Source: Ignavibacteriota bacterium | Lineage (GTDB): Bacteria > Bacteroidota > Ignavibacteria > UBA10030 | DNA: 64,000 nt | Reading direction: 5' to 3' | Assembly: GCA_003142475.1 (NCBI GenBank) | Contig: PLMK01000026.1 | Location: 71,299 to 135,298 of the forward strand | Part shown: positions 9,930 to 20,906 of the stretch, one piece after another | How positions within the stretch are numbered: the stretch's first letter is position 1 | Layout: every line of letters begins with the position of its first letter | Notes under the pieces: model-generated | What the model saw: only the letters and a program-made list of their open reading frames with translations | Databases searched by the model: none | Told to the model about the DNA's origin: nothing | Program-made: the position numbers and the translations under genes

Positions 9930-10857
9930 CGGCAGTTGCCTCCTGCAGTTGCGGTTCTGTTTCAACAGGTGCTTTTGGCACCATCATTCTCACAATTTCG
10001 TATGCCGAACGTATTTCATTTTCATGCTCAGCTAGCGAAGGTTCGTACTTTGCAAATTTTACAAGATCCGCAGCAATAAAAAAAGAATCCATTTCTTTCC
10101 ATACCTTCAAAGCATCCGGAATGTGTTTCATTTGCAATAAAATTTCGTCCGTCGTCAACTCTAACGCAATGATGCCCCACCGCCGCTCAAAGAAGTGTCG
10201 AATGATCTCAGTTATTTCCGAATAATATTGTTTTACCAAACCCTGCTGCCAGAGTTTTTTTTCTTCGAGAACACGCAGTGCCGTCAGCGCTTCACGGTGC
10301 GGTGGAATTATCACTTTGATATTTGCAAGCAAATCTTGTTTCTGTTTTTTCTTCCGCCAATAATAATAGAAACCGCCTGCAAGCGCTGCAATAACAATCA
10401 ACGCGATAAGATATGGCAGGAAATCTTCGAACAACCATGGCGCACTCATCGGTTGTTTTATATCTTTAATCTCACCTTTAGGGTCGATAGTAACACCAGC
10501 GATATTCAACAACAGCGAATTTGTATACGCTTTGTGTTTGCTGGTATCACCTTTGACTGTGTAATCGAACTCGATAGGCGGCAGAAATACTTTTCCAGAG
10601 TCAATCGTCGATAACCGGATCAACCATTTGGGCTCTGTGCTATTTCGTTCTACTTTTATGACTTCAAGTAAGCCAACACTATCTTTCACTACAGGGGCGA
10701 TTGTATCGACTGTTGCATCAAACTTGCCTTCCACTTGCACATCGATCCAGCTACCGAGCCGAAAAGTATCCACCTCAGTTTTAGCAGTCAGCCGAACTTC
10801 TTGTGCAAGCGCAGTGCTTGAGAGAAGGAAGAAAAAAAAGAAAGCTTTTTTAATCAT
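9919..10857 (-). CDS. Bat-operon membrane protein (BatD/DUF4381-like)
   Basis: Signal peptide, extracellular domain, one TM (LIALIVIAALAGGFYYYW), cytosolic tail; between DUF58 and batA genes. Confidence 0.65.
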   Translation of the reverse strand: MIKKAFFFFFLLSSTALAQEVRLTAKTEVDTFRLGSWIDVQVEGKFDATVDTIAPVVKDSVGLLEVIKVERNSTEPKWLIRLSTIDSGKVFLPPIEFDYTVKGDTSKHKAYTNSLLLNIAGVTIDPKGEIKDIKQPMSAPWLFEDFLPYLIALIVIAALAGGFYYYWRKKKQKQDLLANIKVIIPPHREALTALRVLEEKKLWQQGLVKQYYSEITEIIRHFFERRWGIIALELTTDEILLQMKHIPDALKVWKEMDSFFIAADLVKFAKYEPSLAEHENEIRSAYEIVRMMVPKAPVETEPQLQEATADVG

Positions 10858-11732
10858 TACCTTCTTCTTTCCCGTAACTTGAAAAAGTCTGCTAACGGTT
10901 TCATATAAGGTTGATCAAGTCGAATCAAAACATCGTCCAATCGTGATTTGACGAATAGTGACTTGCGTGCTTCACGTGTCCGTTCACCAAACTGTTTATA
11001 GAGAAAGCGAACTTGCGTATCGGAAGTATCCACAAGTCTGGTCGCGCCGGATTCTGCATCACGTAAATTTACAAGACCAACGCTGGGAAGTTCATTTTCG
11101 CGTGGATCTTGTAATACTACACCGATTAAATCGTGGCGCTTTCCGGCAATACGCAGAGCCGCTTCATAATTACTATCCATAAAATCGGAAAGAACAAAAA
11201 CGATACTGCGTTTCTTCTGGACATGATTAAGATATTCCAACGCTGTTTTAATACTTGTTGCCGGGCGTGCGGGTTCAAATGAAAGCAATTCACGTACAAT
11301 TCGCAGTGCATGCCCGCGGCCTTTGCGCGGCGGCACAAATTTTTCAATCCGGTCAGTGAAGAGAATCAATCCAACCTTATCATTATTTTTCATTGCCGAA
11401 AAAGCGAGAATAGCACTTAATTCAAGAGCTGCGTCTCGCTTCAACGCAGATTGCGAACCGAAGAATTGCGAGCCGCTCATATCTACCACCAGCATCACTG
11501 TCAGTTCGCGCTCTTCCTCAAAAATTTTGACGAACGGATGATTGAACCGCGCTGTCACGTTCCAATCGATCATCCGCATGTCATCGCCAAATTGGTACTC
11601 GCGCACTTCCGAAAATTCCATGCCGCGTCCCTTAAAGACGGAATGGTACTCACCGGAGAAGACCTGGTTCACCAGTCCTCGTGTACGAATTTCCAACTGT
11701 CTGACTTTTTTGAGAAGTTCTTTTGTTTCCAT
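10857..11732 (-). CDS. DUF58 domain protein (VWA-like)
   Basis: KVRQLEIRTRGLVNQVFSGEYHSVFKGRGMEFSEVREYQFGDDMRMIDWNVTAR is the diagnostic DUF58 signature. Confidence 0.95.
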   Translation of the reverse strand: METKELLKKVRQLEIRTRGLVNQVFSGEYHSVFKGRGMEFSEVREYQFGDDMRMIDWNVTARFNHPFVKIFEEERELTVMLVVDMSGSQFFGSQSALKRDAALELSAILAFSAMKNNDKVGLILFTDRIEKFVPPRKGRGHALRIVRELLSFEPARPATSIKTALEYLNHVQKKRSIVFVLSDFMDSNYEAALRIAGKRHDLIGVVLQDPRENELPSVGLVNLRDAESGATRLVDTSDTQVRFLYKQFGERTREARKSLFVKSRLDDVLIRLDQPYMKPLADFFKLRERRR

Positions 11733-11798
11733 TAGCTGATAGCTATTAACATTGAGCGGTTAGCTTATTTTGAAATCGACAATTCGTAAATCATATTT

Positions 11799-12782
11799 TT
11801 ATGGTACTTCCACATGATTCAGAATTTCCATCACTACTTGCTCCGGCGTAATCTCTTCCGCTTCAGCTTCGTACGTAACAGCAATGCGATGACGCATTAC
11901 ATCCGGGCAGATAGCACGGACATCTTCAGGGATCACGTAGCCGCGACGCTTGATGAACGCATGCGCTTTCGATGCGAGCGCCAAGTTAATGGACGCACGT
12001 GGTGATGCACCATAACTGATGAGTGGTACAAGTTTATCTAATTTAAATTTTTTCGGCTCACGAGTTGCAAAGACGATGTCAAGAATGTAGCGCTCAATCT
12101 TCTCGTCCATATACACTTGTTTTACTACTTCGCGTGCGGAGAGAATGTCTTTAGTCGACACAACATGCTTCACCGCTTTTTCGTCGCCCGATATATTCTG
12201 CCGCATTATTGTCAGCTCTTCTTCGCGCGATGGATAACCGATTTTTACTTTCAACATAAATCGATCGACTTGCGCTTCTGGAAGTGGATAGGTTCCTTCC
12301 TGCTCGATAGGGTTTTGAGTCGCGAGCACGAGGAACGGTTCCTCTAATTTGTACGTCTCTTCACTGATTGTTATTTGACGTTCCTGCATTGCTTCAAGCA
12401 AAGCGCTTTGCACTTTCGCGGGTGCGCGGTTGATTTCATCGGCAAGAATAAAGTTTGCAAAAATAGGTCCTTTACGCGTAAAGAACTTACCGTCTTTCTG
12501 ATTGTAAATCATCGTGCCGATAAGATCGGCAGGCAGTAAATCCGGCGTGAATTGCACACGCTGAAATTTTGCATTGATTGCAGCTGCCAACGTTTTAATG
12601 GCGAGTGTTTTTGCCAGTCCTGGTACACCTTCCAACAGAACATGTCCGTTGCACAGCAAGCCAATGAGCAATCGATCCACCATATTTTTTTGACCGACGA
12701 TAACTTTGCCGACTTCTGATGTCAGCGATTCAACAAATGCGCTTTCGCGCTGAATCATTTCGTTGATGGTTTTAATATCCAC
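11799..12782 (-). CDS. MoxR-family AAA+ ATPase
   Basis: Walker A GVPGLAKT, Walker B LADEINRAPAKVQSALLEAMQE; start reassigned to GTG at 12782, preceded by GGAGG-N8 (revcomp of 12783-12795). Confidence 0.95.
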   Translation of the reverse strand: MDIKTINEMIQRESAFVESLTSEVGKVIVGQKNMVDRLLIGLLCNGHVLLEGVPGLAKTLAIKTLAAAINAKFQRVQFTPDLLPADLIGTMIYNQKDGKFFTRKGPIFANFILADEINRAPAKVQSALLEAMQERQITISEETYKLEEPFLVLATQNPIEQEGTYPLPEAQVDRFMLKVKIGYPSREEELTIMRQNISGDEKAVKHVVSTKDILSAREVVKQVYMDEKIERYILDIVFATREPKKFKLDKLVPLISYGASPRASINLALASKAHAFIKRRGYVIPEDVRAICPDVMRHRIAVTYEAEAEEITPEQVVMEILNHVEVP

Positions 12783-13061
12783 GCTTTTTTCCTCCAACTT
12801 AATTATAAAATTCTCAATTTCAGACGAAGAAAAGACTTCTTCTGTTCCCAAATGTTCTTGCAGAAATGAATCGAGCCACACAACAAATTCATAAATGAAC
12901 CTGCGGGCGGCTCGGCGGCACTCTTGTTCAGCAACCGTATGAAATGTACAAAGAAATCACTTTCAATGCAACGAAACCTGTGAGCAAGATTATTCCGAAT
13001 TGGAACTAACATGCCTTGTCTCACGTTAGAATTAAGATAGAGATGGAATATTATCGCTTGT

Positions 13062-14045
13062 TTGATGGATAATCATGAGGGTTCACAAATGGTCACAGAA
13101 AATAATCATTCGCAAAAAGTAGGAATAATCGGAACTGGATTAGTCGGTTCATCGTTTGCTTATGCTTTAATGCAGCGCGGAATTGCTTCAGAGCTCGTGC
13201 TTATTGATGCCAATGCAGACAAGGCTGTCGGTGAAATGATGGATTTAAACCACGGACTTTCCTTTACCAAACCAATGAAAATTATGGCAGGCAATTATTC
13301 CGATCTTGTTGGTTCAAAGGTTGTGGTAATCACGGCAGGTACATCTCAAAGACCGGGTGAAACACGGCTTGATCTTCTTGCACGCAACGCTGCGATCTTC
13401 CGCTCGATTATTCCTGAAGTGGTAAAACATAATCCGGGCGGTATCATTCTTATTGCAACAAATCCGGTTGATATTCTCACCTACATTTCATTGAAAGAAT
13501 CAAATCTGCCGCCGGAAAAAGTAATCGGCTCCGGCACAATTCTCGACACCGCACGCTTTCGGTTTTTGCTCGGGCAATATTACGAAGTTGATACGCGAAG
13601 TGTGCACTCGTACATCGTTGGCGAGCACGGCGACAGTGAGATTCCATTATGGAGTATGGCAAATATCGGCGGTGTGCGTTTACAGGAATTTGCCCCGCTC
13701 AAAAACAAACAATACGATCAGGAAGAAATGAACAAGCTTTTCATCAGCGTGCGGGATGCCGCATACGAAATCATCAAACGCAAAGGCGCAAGTTACTATG
13801 CCATCGGACTTGGATTGCTTTCTATCGTTGAATCAATTCTTGGCAATTACCGTTCCGTGCTCTCCATCTCGACATTGATGACAGGACAGTACGGCGTCCG
13901 CGACATTTGCCTCAGTCTTCCCTCTGTAGTTGGAGAAAATGGTGTTGAAGAAATACTAACGTTACCAATGAATACTGAAGAGCAAGAAGGATTCCGCGCC
14001 TCTGCAAATAAGCTTAAAGCGACGCTGGACAATTTGCATTCTTGA
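13062..14045 (+). CDS. ldh: L-lactate dehydrogenase
   Basis: GIIGTGLVGSSFAYAL; specificity loop TAGTSQRPGETRLDLL (Gln typical of lactate rather than malate DH); active-site VGEHGDSEIPLWS. Confidence 0.9.
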   Translation: MMDNHEGSQMVTENNHSQKVGIIGTGLVGSSFAYALMQRGIASELVLIDANADKAVGEMMDLNHGLSFTKPMKIMAGNYSDLVGSKVVVITAGTSQRPGETRLDLLARNAAIFRSIIPEVVKHNPGGIILIATNPVDILTYISLKESNLPPEKVIGSGTILDTARFRFLLGQYYEVDTRSVHSYIVGEHGDSEIPLWSMANIGGVRLQEFAPLKNKQYDQEEMNKLFISVRDAAYEIIKRKGASYYAIGLGLLSIVESILGNYRSVLSISTLMTGQYGVRDICLSLPSVVGENGVEEILTLPMNTEEQEGFRASANKLKATLDNLHS

Positions 14046-14111
14046 TAATGCTTGGTTGCAATATTGTTCCCCTCACGGTACAGAGCTAAACTACTGTACT
14101 ATATAGCGATG

Positions 14112-14498
14112 TCATTGGAACCAAAATCCGGTGACCTTGCCATTTCGCAGAGCTAATTTAACGAGCAGATCATCCCCGCCATCCTTGAACACAAGTTTCC
14201 TTAAATAGACTTGGCACCCCTGCTGGTTTAATATTCCGAGTTGGAAAACTTCGTATCCCTTCTTCATGCGCGGGGCAATCATGGCGTTGACACCATCAAA
14301 CATCTGTTTCGTTATCGATACTTTAAATTGATTGTCTCCGTCCGCAATAAAGCTTTTGTAGTCGTTATTTTCGACGGCATTTAATATTTTAGTTAAAATT
14401 GTATCTGCCGCTGAATTATTCTTTATTGCATTGGCAAATCCGGTTGAGACAAAAAGCGATAGTGCAAAGGTCACAGCGATGAAGCGTGCTTTATTCAT
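14112..14498 (-). CDS. Small secreted protein of unknown function
   Basis: Signal peptide MNKARFIAVTFALSLFVSTGFANA and compact domain; no family recognised with confidence. Confidence 0.55.
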   Translation of the reverse strand: MNKARFIAVTFALSLFVSTGFANAIKNNSAADTILTKILNAVENNDYKSFIADGDNQFKVSITKQMFDGVNAMIAPRMKKGYEVFQLGILNQQGCQVYLRKLVFKDGGDDLLVKLALRNGKVTGFWFQ

Positions 14499-14628
14499 TA
14501 ATTCGTTCTCCTATAATATGATTTTGATGAATATTTCTATTTAGCACAGAAAAAAGAATGAAGGATAAAACATCGAAACTTCAATCTATTGGCAGTTCTG
14601 CGTTCCAAATGTGTTATGAATTATCTGT

Positions 14629-15084
14629 TCATTCCTTAAATTTACTTGCGACTTTAGAAGACTTGTATTTGGGTTTAGGATATTTTTGTTCACACCCCTT
14701 TCGCAAGCAATACCAACCAGTCTCGTCTTCTCTCACCGGAGAAAGAATGCGATTAATAAGGCAAGAGGTACAGAAATACTCGCCTGTTGCTTTATGCTGA
14801 GATACTCCAACCAAGGGATCACGTATGTACTCAAATAAATCAATATAAGTTTTAGATTTCTTCCAGAATATATAAAGCGCTGACAAGGATATGAGAAGCA
14901 GCAAGCACAATATGATGCATATTGCCAACAAGGATTCTTGCGGAATTGAAGGTAATATTTTTTGGACAACGGGAACTACAATAGCTGTATATAACATTTG
15001 AAAAAGATAACTTACCACACCTCCAATCACTCCTATTAAAAGTGTTAACAAAGTTATTCTGGTTTGCCCTTTTATTGTAATCAT
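14629..15084 (-). CDS. Membrane protein with C-terminal zinc-ribbon-like Cys pairs
   Basis: Two predicted TM helices then CTSC...YCLRKGC. Confidence 0.45.
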   Translation of the reverse strand: MITIKGQTRITLLTLLIGVIGGVVSYLFQMLYTAIVVPVVQKILPSIPQESLLAICIILCLLLLISLSALYIFWKKSKTYIDLFEYIRDPLVGVSQHKATGEYFCTSCLINRILSPVREDETGWYCLRKGCEQKYPKPKYKSSKVASKFKE

Positions 15085-15384
15085 AAAAGAATTATTGGAT
15101 GAAGTACCGGTATATTTTCAATTTGTTTTATATGTAATGTAATTAATCTACCTTTTGCTGATTGAAATATCAAGTTTTGAATAGATAGAGGTGCCTGAAA
15201 TTCGTATCTTCTTCTAATGAAACGTCGATATTTTAGTCTCATATTTGTCAACCACTACCGCAAATTCCAAATTTCACCACTGAAATTACCAATTGATTTC
15301 TTCCTCTTTCTTCCTAAATTGTTGTTGATCGCAATGTAATTTTATTAACAAGAGTTGTCCCATGCATCATTATTCGGGAAATAT

Positions 15385-16326
15385 ATGACTATCATCAAAG
15401 CACCGAGATTACGAAAAGGCGACATCATCGGACTCGTTGCTCCAGCAAGCACTCCTGTATCAGAAGAGAATATTGAGAAAGGCACAGCTTATCTTGAGCA
15501 GCTTGGTTATCGCGTTAAATTTGGAAAGCATATCCGCAAGACATACGGCTATCTTGCCGGAACGGATGAAGAGCGGGTAGCTGACTTCAACAATATGGTG
15601 GATGATAAAGATGTGAAAGCTATTTTTGCTATTCGCGGAGGTTACGGTACACCGCGCATTCTCCAGATGATTGACTACCGTTCGCTGAAACAAAATCCAA
15701 AAATAATTCTTGGCTACAGCGATATCACGGCGCTTCAGCTTGCTATCTTCTGCAAGATTGGATTAGTAACGTTCTCAGGACCTATGGCAGGCGTGGAAAT
15801 GTGGAAAGGAATAGATCCTTACACCGAAGAACATTTCTGGCAATTGCTCACATCAACAAAGAAGATTGGCGTACTGAAGAATCCAAGCGACCAACCGCTA
15901 AAGATACTAAAGCATGGCAAAACCCGCGGACGATTGATCGGCGGGAATCTATCGTTGATTGCGTGCCTTATGGGAACACCGTTTCTACCGAAATTACGCA
16001 GCTCGATTCTATTTCTGGAAGATGTAGAAGAAGCACCGTACCGTATTGATCGAATGTTAACGCAGTTGTTCAATGCTGGAGTTTTAAACGAACTTGCTGG
16101 ATTGGTATTTGGAAAATTCACCGATTGCAATCCGAGCAATCCATCTGAGCCGCATCTTACTCTCGATCAGATACAAAAAGAATATGCAGAGAAAATAAAA
16201 TGTCCCGTCATTGCTAATTTTCAATACGGTCACATTCCTCGCAAGCTGACAGTGCCGATAGGACTTCAAGCTATGCTCGATACAAAGAAACGCCGGATTG
16301 AAGTTTTAGAAGGTGCAGTGATATAA
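15385..16326 (+). CDS. LD-carboxypeptidase (peptidase S66 family)
   Basis: PRLRKGDIIGLVAPAS...AIFAIRGGYGTPRIL...ILGYSDITALQLAI...LFLEDVEEAPYRIDRML; ATG at 15385 preferred over TTG 15355. Confidence 0.9.
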   Translation: MTIIKAPRLRKGDIIGLVAPASTPVSEENIEKGTAYLEQLGYRVKFGKHIRKTYGYLAGTDEERVADFNNMVDDKDVKAIFAIRGGYGTPRILQMIDYRSLKQNPKIILGYSDITALQLAIFCKIGLVTFSGPMAGVEMWKGIDPYTEEHFWQLLTSTKKIGVLKNPSDQPLKILKHGKTRGRLIGGNLSLIACLMGTPFLPKLRSSILFLEDVEEAPYRIDRMLTQLFNAGVLNELAGLVFGKFTDCNPSNPSEPHLTLDQIQKEYAEKIKCPVIANFQYGHIPRKLTVPIGLQAMLDTKKRRIEVLEGAVI

Positions 16327-16382
16327 AATATACTTCAAAATAAAAAATTTACAATCCTCAATAATTATTAAACTAAAAAACC

Positions 16383-16709
16383 ATGCGCACCTACCATCAT
16401 CTTGGAATACCGACAAAAGAGAAACGCGAAGGTGAAGAATACTTGCCGCAATTTAAAACTTACGTTTGTCCTTATGACAAAAATCCATATGGCATCGAGT
16501 GGATGAGGTATGAATGTGATGCTCCGCTACCGGAGTTAGTCAAGACAGTCCCACACGTTGCATTTGAAGTTGATGACCTCATTAAAGAACTCGAAGGAAA
16601 AGAAATCTTGATCGCACCAAATAGCCCATCGGAAGGCGTAACCGTTGCATTCATCGTTGATAACGGAGCGCCGATAGAGTTTTTACAATTTGATAAGCAG
16701 AGAAAATAA
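16383..16709 (+). CDS. VOC/glyoxalase-like small protein
   Basis: YHHLGIPT...VPHVAFEVDDLIKEL...VAFIVDNGAPIEFLQF resembles the vicinal oxygen chelate fold. Confidence 0.7.
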   Translation: MRTYHHLGIPTKEKREGEEYLPQFKTYVCPYDKNPYGIEWMRYECDAPLPELVKTVPHVAFEVDDLIKELEGKEILIAPNSPSEGVTVAFIVDNGAPIEFLQFDKQRK

Positions 16710-16712
16710 ACT

Positions 16713-17423
16713 ATGAACTCCCAAATAAACTCAATTCTTACCACACTTTACTCCAAAGCCAATCCCAAGAATGTCGAAGGGATGGCGCGATATGGCATAA
16801 AAAGTCCGCGTAACGTACTTGGTGTTTCCTCGAAATTTCTTTTCTCTCTTGCCAAAAGCATTGGCACAAATCAAGAGCTTGCACTCGGACTCTGGCAAAC
16901 AGGAGTTTATGAGGCACGTCTCCTTGCAGCGTTTATTGCCGATCCAAAGCAGATGAAGAAAAACACAATGAATTTATGGGTGAAAGATTTTGACAACTGG
17001 GCAATTTGCGACGGCGTATGCATGCATTGTTTCCGCGACACACTTTATGCGCAAGAACTTGCTTTGAAATGGGTGAAACAAAAACAGGAGTTTGTTCGGC
17101 GCGCTGGATTTACATTGATAGCAACGCTTTGTGTCAACGACAAGCAAGCGGATGATGCAGTGTTTCTTCAATATCTTCCGCTGATCAAGAAGTACGCTAC
17201 AGACGAGCGTACCTATGTAAAGAAAGCAGTCAATTGGGCGCTGCGGCAGATTGGAAAACGCAGCCTCAGACTCAATCCACATGCTATCAAGACTGCCGAA
17301 GAAATTCATAGAATGAATTCTTCTTCGGCAAAGTGGATCGCATCAGATGCACTGCGGGAATTACGCAGTCCGGCTGTGCAGAAGCGGTTGAAAAAATGGG
17401 CCGAACGACCAAAGAGAAAATAA
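16713..17423 (+). CDS. DNA alkylation repair protein (AlkD-like HEAT repeat)
   Basis: LGVSSKFLFSLAKSIGTNQELALGLWQTGVYEARLLAAFIADP...WVKDFDNWAICDGVC...VRRAGFTLIA...YVKKAVNWALRQIGK. Confidence 0.9.
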   Translation: MNSQINSILTTLYSKANPKNVEGMARYGIKSPRNVLGVSSKFLFSLAKSIGTNQELALGLWQTGVYEARLLAAFIADPKQMKKNTMNLWVKDFDNWAICDGVCMHCFRDTLYAQELALKWVKQKQEFVRRAGFTLIATLCVNDKQADDAVFLQYLPLIKKYATDERTYVKKAVNWALRQIGKRSLRLNPHAIKTAEEIHRMNSSSAKWIASDALRELRSPAVQKRLKKWAERPKRK

Positions 17424-17470
17424 TCTAAAAATATTCTTATTTAAAATTCCACAAGATTCAATGAAAAGGG

Positions 17471-18247
17471 CTATAGTGCTTCTTTCATACGCCGTACCCA
17501 ATCAGCAATCTTCTGTGTTGAATCTCTTCGCGCAATTCTTTGGATAAGTGCACTTCCAATAATGACACCATCTGCATATTGAGCTATGCGATATGCATCA
17601 GCCGGTGTTTTAATGCCAAATCCAACAAGCACAGAATTATTTTTCGCGCTGCGTTTTACTCGCTTCACATATGATTCGATATCGCCAATATTTGAACGCC
17701 CTGTGACTCCGGTGGTTGAAACACAATAGAGAAATCCTGATGAGACCTTATCGATATTCTGAATTCGTTTGCTTGGAGTAGCGGGACTGACCAGAAGAAT
17801 ATCTGCAAGATGATATTTTCGAGTAAGTGATAAAAAACGATCCGATTCCTCCAACGGAACTTCCGGAAGAATAATGCCGTCAACACCGGATTTTACTGCA
17901 TCAGTAAAGAATCGTTCTTTACCGTAATGGAGAATAGGATTGAGATAACCCATCAGGACGATTGGAATATCAGAGTGTTTTCGGATTTCCCTTACGTAAT
18001 CCAGAACATGGTCAAGCGTAATTCCGTTTTTGATGGCCAGCTGTGAGCTTGCCTGAATTACCGGCCCATCTGCCAGCGGATCTGAAAACGGCATACCGAG
18101 TTCAATGATATCTGCACCGCCCTTTTCAATTTCTTTTACAAGCGGAATTGTAGCTTTTAAGGTCGGAAATCCAGCCGTGATAAAGCATACTAACGCTTTT
18201 TCTTTTCTATCAGCGAGAAATTTAAGTTTCTGCGTAATTCTATTCAT
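17471..18247 (-). CDS. trpA: Tryptophan synthase alpha chain
   Basis: [13 protein letters not shown]...[21 protein letters not shown]...VSTTGVTG...VGFGIKTP. Confidence 0.97.
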   Translation of the reverse strand: MNRITQKLKFLADRKEKALVCFITAGFPTLKATIPLVKEIEKGGADIIELGMPFSDPLADGPVIQASSQLAIKNGITLDHVLDYVREIRKHSDIPIVLMGYLNPILHYGKERFFTDAVKSGVDGIILPEVPLEESDRFLSLTRKYHLADILLVSPATPSKRIQNIDKVSSGFLYCVSTTGVTGRSNIGDIESYVKRVKRSAKNNSVLVGFGIKTPADAYRIAQYADGVIIGSALIQRIARRDSTQKIADWVRRMKEAL

Positions 18248-19461
18248 TTCTTTTTCTCCCGAACTGAAAACGCGGTGGAATATGTCATCATATCCTTATC
18301 GCCGCGGCCGGATAGATTGACTACAATAATATCTTTTTTCGATGTTCTTGGTATAAGCATATTAAGATATGCCAATGCATGTGCCGACTCAAGTGCAGGA
18401 ATAATTCCTTCTAATCGCGAAATCAATTTTGCGGCCTCTAGTGCCTGTTTGTCTGTGATCGATACGTACTGAACTCTGCCTAAATCTTTCAACGCGCTGT
18501 GCTCCGGGCCAACGCCAGGATAATCAAGACCGGCTGAGATAGAATGTGCTAATTCAACCTGTCCATTTCTATCTTGAAGCAAATAACTGAAAGCGCCATG
18601 CAAAACGCCGGGTCTTCCTTTTGAAAGTGTCGCCGCATGTTTATTCGTGTTCAATCCGCAACCCGCGGCCTCTACACCTATCATCCGAATATTTTGCCTA
18701 ATGAACGGATAAAACATTCCCATTGCATTACTTCCGCCGCCAACACAAGCGAGAAGAATGGAAGGATATTTATTTTCAGATACACGAATTTGCTTCTGTG
18801 TCTCTTCACCAATTACTGATTGAAAATCCCTCACCATCATCGGATATGGATGCGGACCGACAACAGAACCGATGATATAAAAAGTGTTGTCTACATTCGT
18901 AACCCAATCGCGAATAGCTTCGCTTGTCGCATCTTTTAATGTGCGGCTTCCCGTGGTAACGGGAACAACTTCCGCGCCCAGCATTTTCATCCTATGCACA
19001 TTTAATTCCTGCCGATGAATATCTTCTTCTCCCATATACACTACACACGGTAATCCCATTTTTGCTGCGACCGTTGCTGTTGCAACGCCATGCTGCCCTG
19101 CACCTGTTTCTGCAATAATACGTTTCTTGCCTGCGCGTTTCGCCAATAAAATCTGGCCTATTGTGTTATTGATTTTATGTGCGCCAGTGTGGCAAAGATC
19201 TTCGCGCTTCAAATAGATTTTCCCATGCCCGTAATGTTCTGATAATCGATTTGCAAAGGTCAATGGTGTTGGACGCCCCGCATACGTGTGCAACATCGCA
19301 ACAAATTCTTTTTTGAATCCAGAATCGCGTTTCGCCTCTCGATAAATTTCCTCAAGCTCGAACAACGCGTGCATTAATGTCTCTGGCACAAACCTGCCGC
19401 CGTAATTGCCAAAGTAGCCGAGCTTGTTCGGATAGTTGTAGGAGTATTTTTGTGATTTCAT
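18244..19461 (-). CDS. trpB: Tryptophan synthase beta chain
   Basis: [16 protein letters not shown]...[17 protein letters not shown]...[15 protein letters not shown]; 4-bp overlap with trpA. Confidence 0.98.
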   Translation of the reverse strand: MKSQKYSYNYPNKLGYFGNYGGRFVPETLMHALFELEEIYREAKRDSGFKKEFVAMLHTYAGRPTPLTFANRLSEHYGHGKIYLKREDLCHTGAHKINNTIGQILLAKRAGKKRIIAETGAGQHGVATATVAAKMGLPCVVYMGEEDIHRQELNVHRMKMLGAEVVPVTTGSRTLKDATSEAIRDWVTNVDNTFYIIGSVVGPHPYPMMVRDFQSVIGEETQKQIRVSENKYPSILLACVGGGSNAMGMFYPFIRQNIRMIGVEAAGCGLNTNKHAATLSKGRPGVLHGAFSYLLQDRNGQVELAHSISAGLDYPGVGPEHSALKDLGRVQYVSITDKQALEAAKLISRLEGIIPALESAHALAYLNMLIPRTSKKDIIVVNLSGRGDKDMMTYSTAFSVREKKK

Positions 19462-19497
19462 TTTTGCAATTCCTTGTTCTATATCCTTATTGAGATG

Positions 19498-20115
19498 TCA
19501 AACATTTTTCACTTGTTTGAGCAATTCAAACAGTAATCTTAATTTTCCATGGTCTTTCTTCCCTGGGTATTCCTCAACGCCGCTATTCACATCCACAGCA
19601 TACGGTCGTACTTTTTGTACTGCTTCAATAATATTCTCCGGTTTCAATCCACCGGCAAGGATAACGCGCCCGTATTCCTTTGCTTTGACGGCTATTTCCC
19701 AATCAAATTTCTGGCCGGTACCGCCCAATTCGCCGGAAATCTTTGTATCTAAGAGATACGCTGATCCTTTATATCGTCGAAGAATTTCCGGGTTAAAACT
19801 GGAATCAACGCGGAACGACTTATACACAGGCACCGGAAAACTGGTAAGCTGTTTTGGTTTCTCATTTCCATGAAGCTGAATGCATCTGATACCTGTTTGT
19901 TCGATCACTCCAATAATTTCTTCTTGTGATACATCGACGAATATTCCGACAGGAACTATAAATGGCGGTAACTTCTGTATAATTTTTCGCGCAGCTTTTG
20001 GAGCAATATACCGCAGACTTGATTTGACAAAAATAAAACCTATTGCATCAGCACCAAGTTCTGCCGCATACAGCGCATCATCAATATTTGTGATACCACA
20101 TACTTTAACTTTCAC
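19498..20115 (-). CDS. trpF: Phosphoribosylanthranilate isomerase
   Basis: MKVKVCGITNIDDALYAAELGADAIGFIF...IQLHGNE...LAGGLKPENI...VDVNSGVE. Confidence 0.97.
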   Translation of the reverse strand: MKVKVCGITNIDDALYAAELGADAIGFIFVKSSLRYIAPKAARKIIQKLPPFIVPVGIFVDVSQEEIIGVIEQTGIRCIQLHGNEKPKQLTSFPVPVYKSFRVDSSFNPEILRRYKGSAYLLDTKISGELGGTGQKFDWEIAVKAKEYGRVILAGGLKPENIIEAVQKVRPYAVDVNSGVEEYPGKKDHGKLRLLFELLKQVKNV

Positions 20116-20906
20116 TTCAATTTATCCTTTGAAGAGGTCAACAAGGCACGTAATGCTTCACCAGGATTGGATGCTCGCATTAAACTTTCGCCAACAAGAA
20201 CAGCGCGAATGCCATGCGCATTCAGTCGGTCAATGTCTGCTCTGCTTGTAATACCGCTTTCACTGACGATAATGATATCTTTCGGAATTCGAGAAGCGAC
20301 CCGGATGGTTGTCGAAATATCAACGGTGAAATTTGAAAGATTCCGATTATTAATTCCAATAATTTTTGCGGGAATATAATTAAGAATGTTTAGTTCGCGT
20401 ATAGTATGCACTTCCACAAGACATTCTAATCCAAGTTCAACCGCTTCCTTATATAAATCGCGCAATCGTTCGGGTTTCAACGCCGCCGCGATCAACAGCA
20501 CAGCATCGGCCCCGAATGCTTTAGCTTCCGCAAGCTGGTACGAATCTATAATAAAATCTTTCCGCAGAATTGGAATTGGCACCGATGATCGAATATCTGC
20601 GATGAAGTGAATATCTCCTTGAAAATATTTTTCATCCGTTAGCATCGAAAGAGCACTGGCACCGCCACTAACATAGTTACGTGCAATTTCCAGCGGATCA
20701 AAGTCTTCACGGATGACTTTCTTTGAAGGCGATGCTTTTTTAATCTCCGCAATAACTGCAATATCTTTTCCATCTAAAGATTTTTGTAATGAAAGACACT
20801 GCCGTGCAAAGTTTAGCATGTCCTTCAGCCGCTCTACCGGAATTGTTCTTTTAGCAGCCCCAATTTCATGCCGTTTATATTCAAGAATTTCTTCGAGTAT
20901 ATTCAT
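20112..20906 (-). CDS. trpC: Indole-3-glycerol phosphate synthase
   Basis: VIAEIKKASPSKKVIREDFDP...LSMLTDEKYFQG...LRKDFIID...IGINNRNLSNFTVD...VSESGI. Confidence 0.97.
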   Translation of the reverse strand: MNILEEILEYKRHEIGAAKRTIPVERLKDMLNFARQCLSLQKSLDGKDIAVIAEIKKASPSKKVIREDFDPLEIARNYVSGGASALSMLTDEKYFQGDIHFIADIRSSVPIPILRKDFIIDSYQLAEAKAFGADAVLLIAAALKPERLRDLYKEAVELGLECLVEVHTIRELNILNYIPAKIIGINNRNLSNFTVDISTTIRVASRIPKDIIIVSESGITSRADIDRLNAHGIRAVLVGESLMRASNPGEALRALLTSSKDKLK

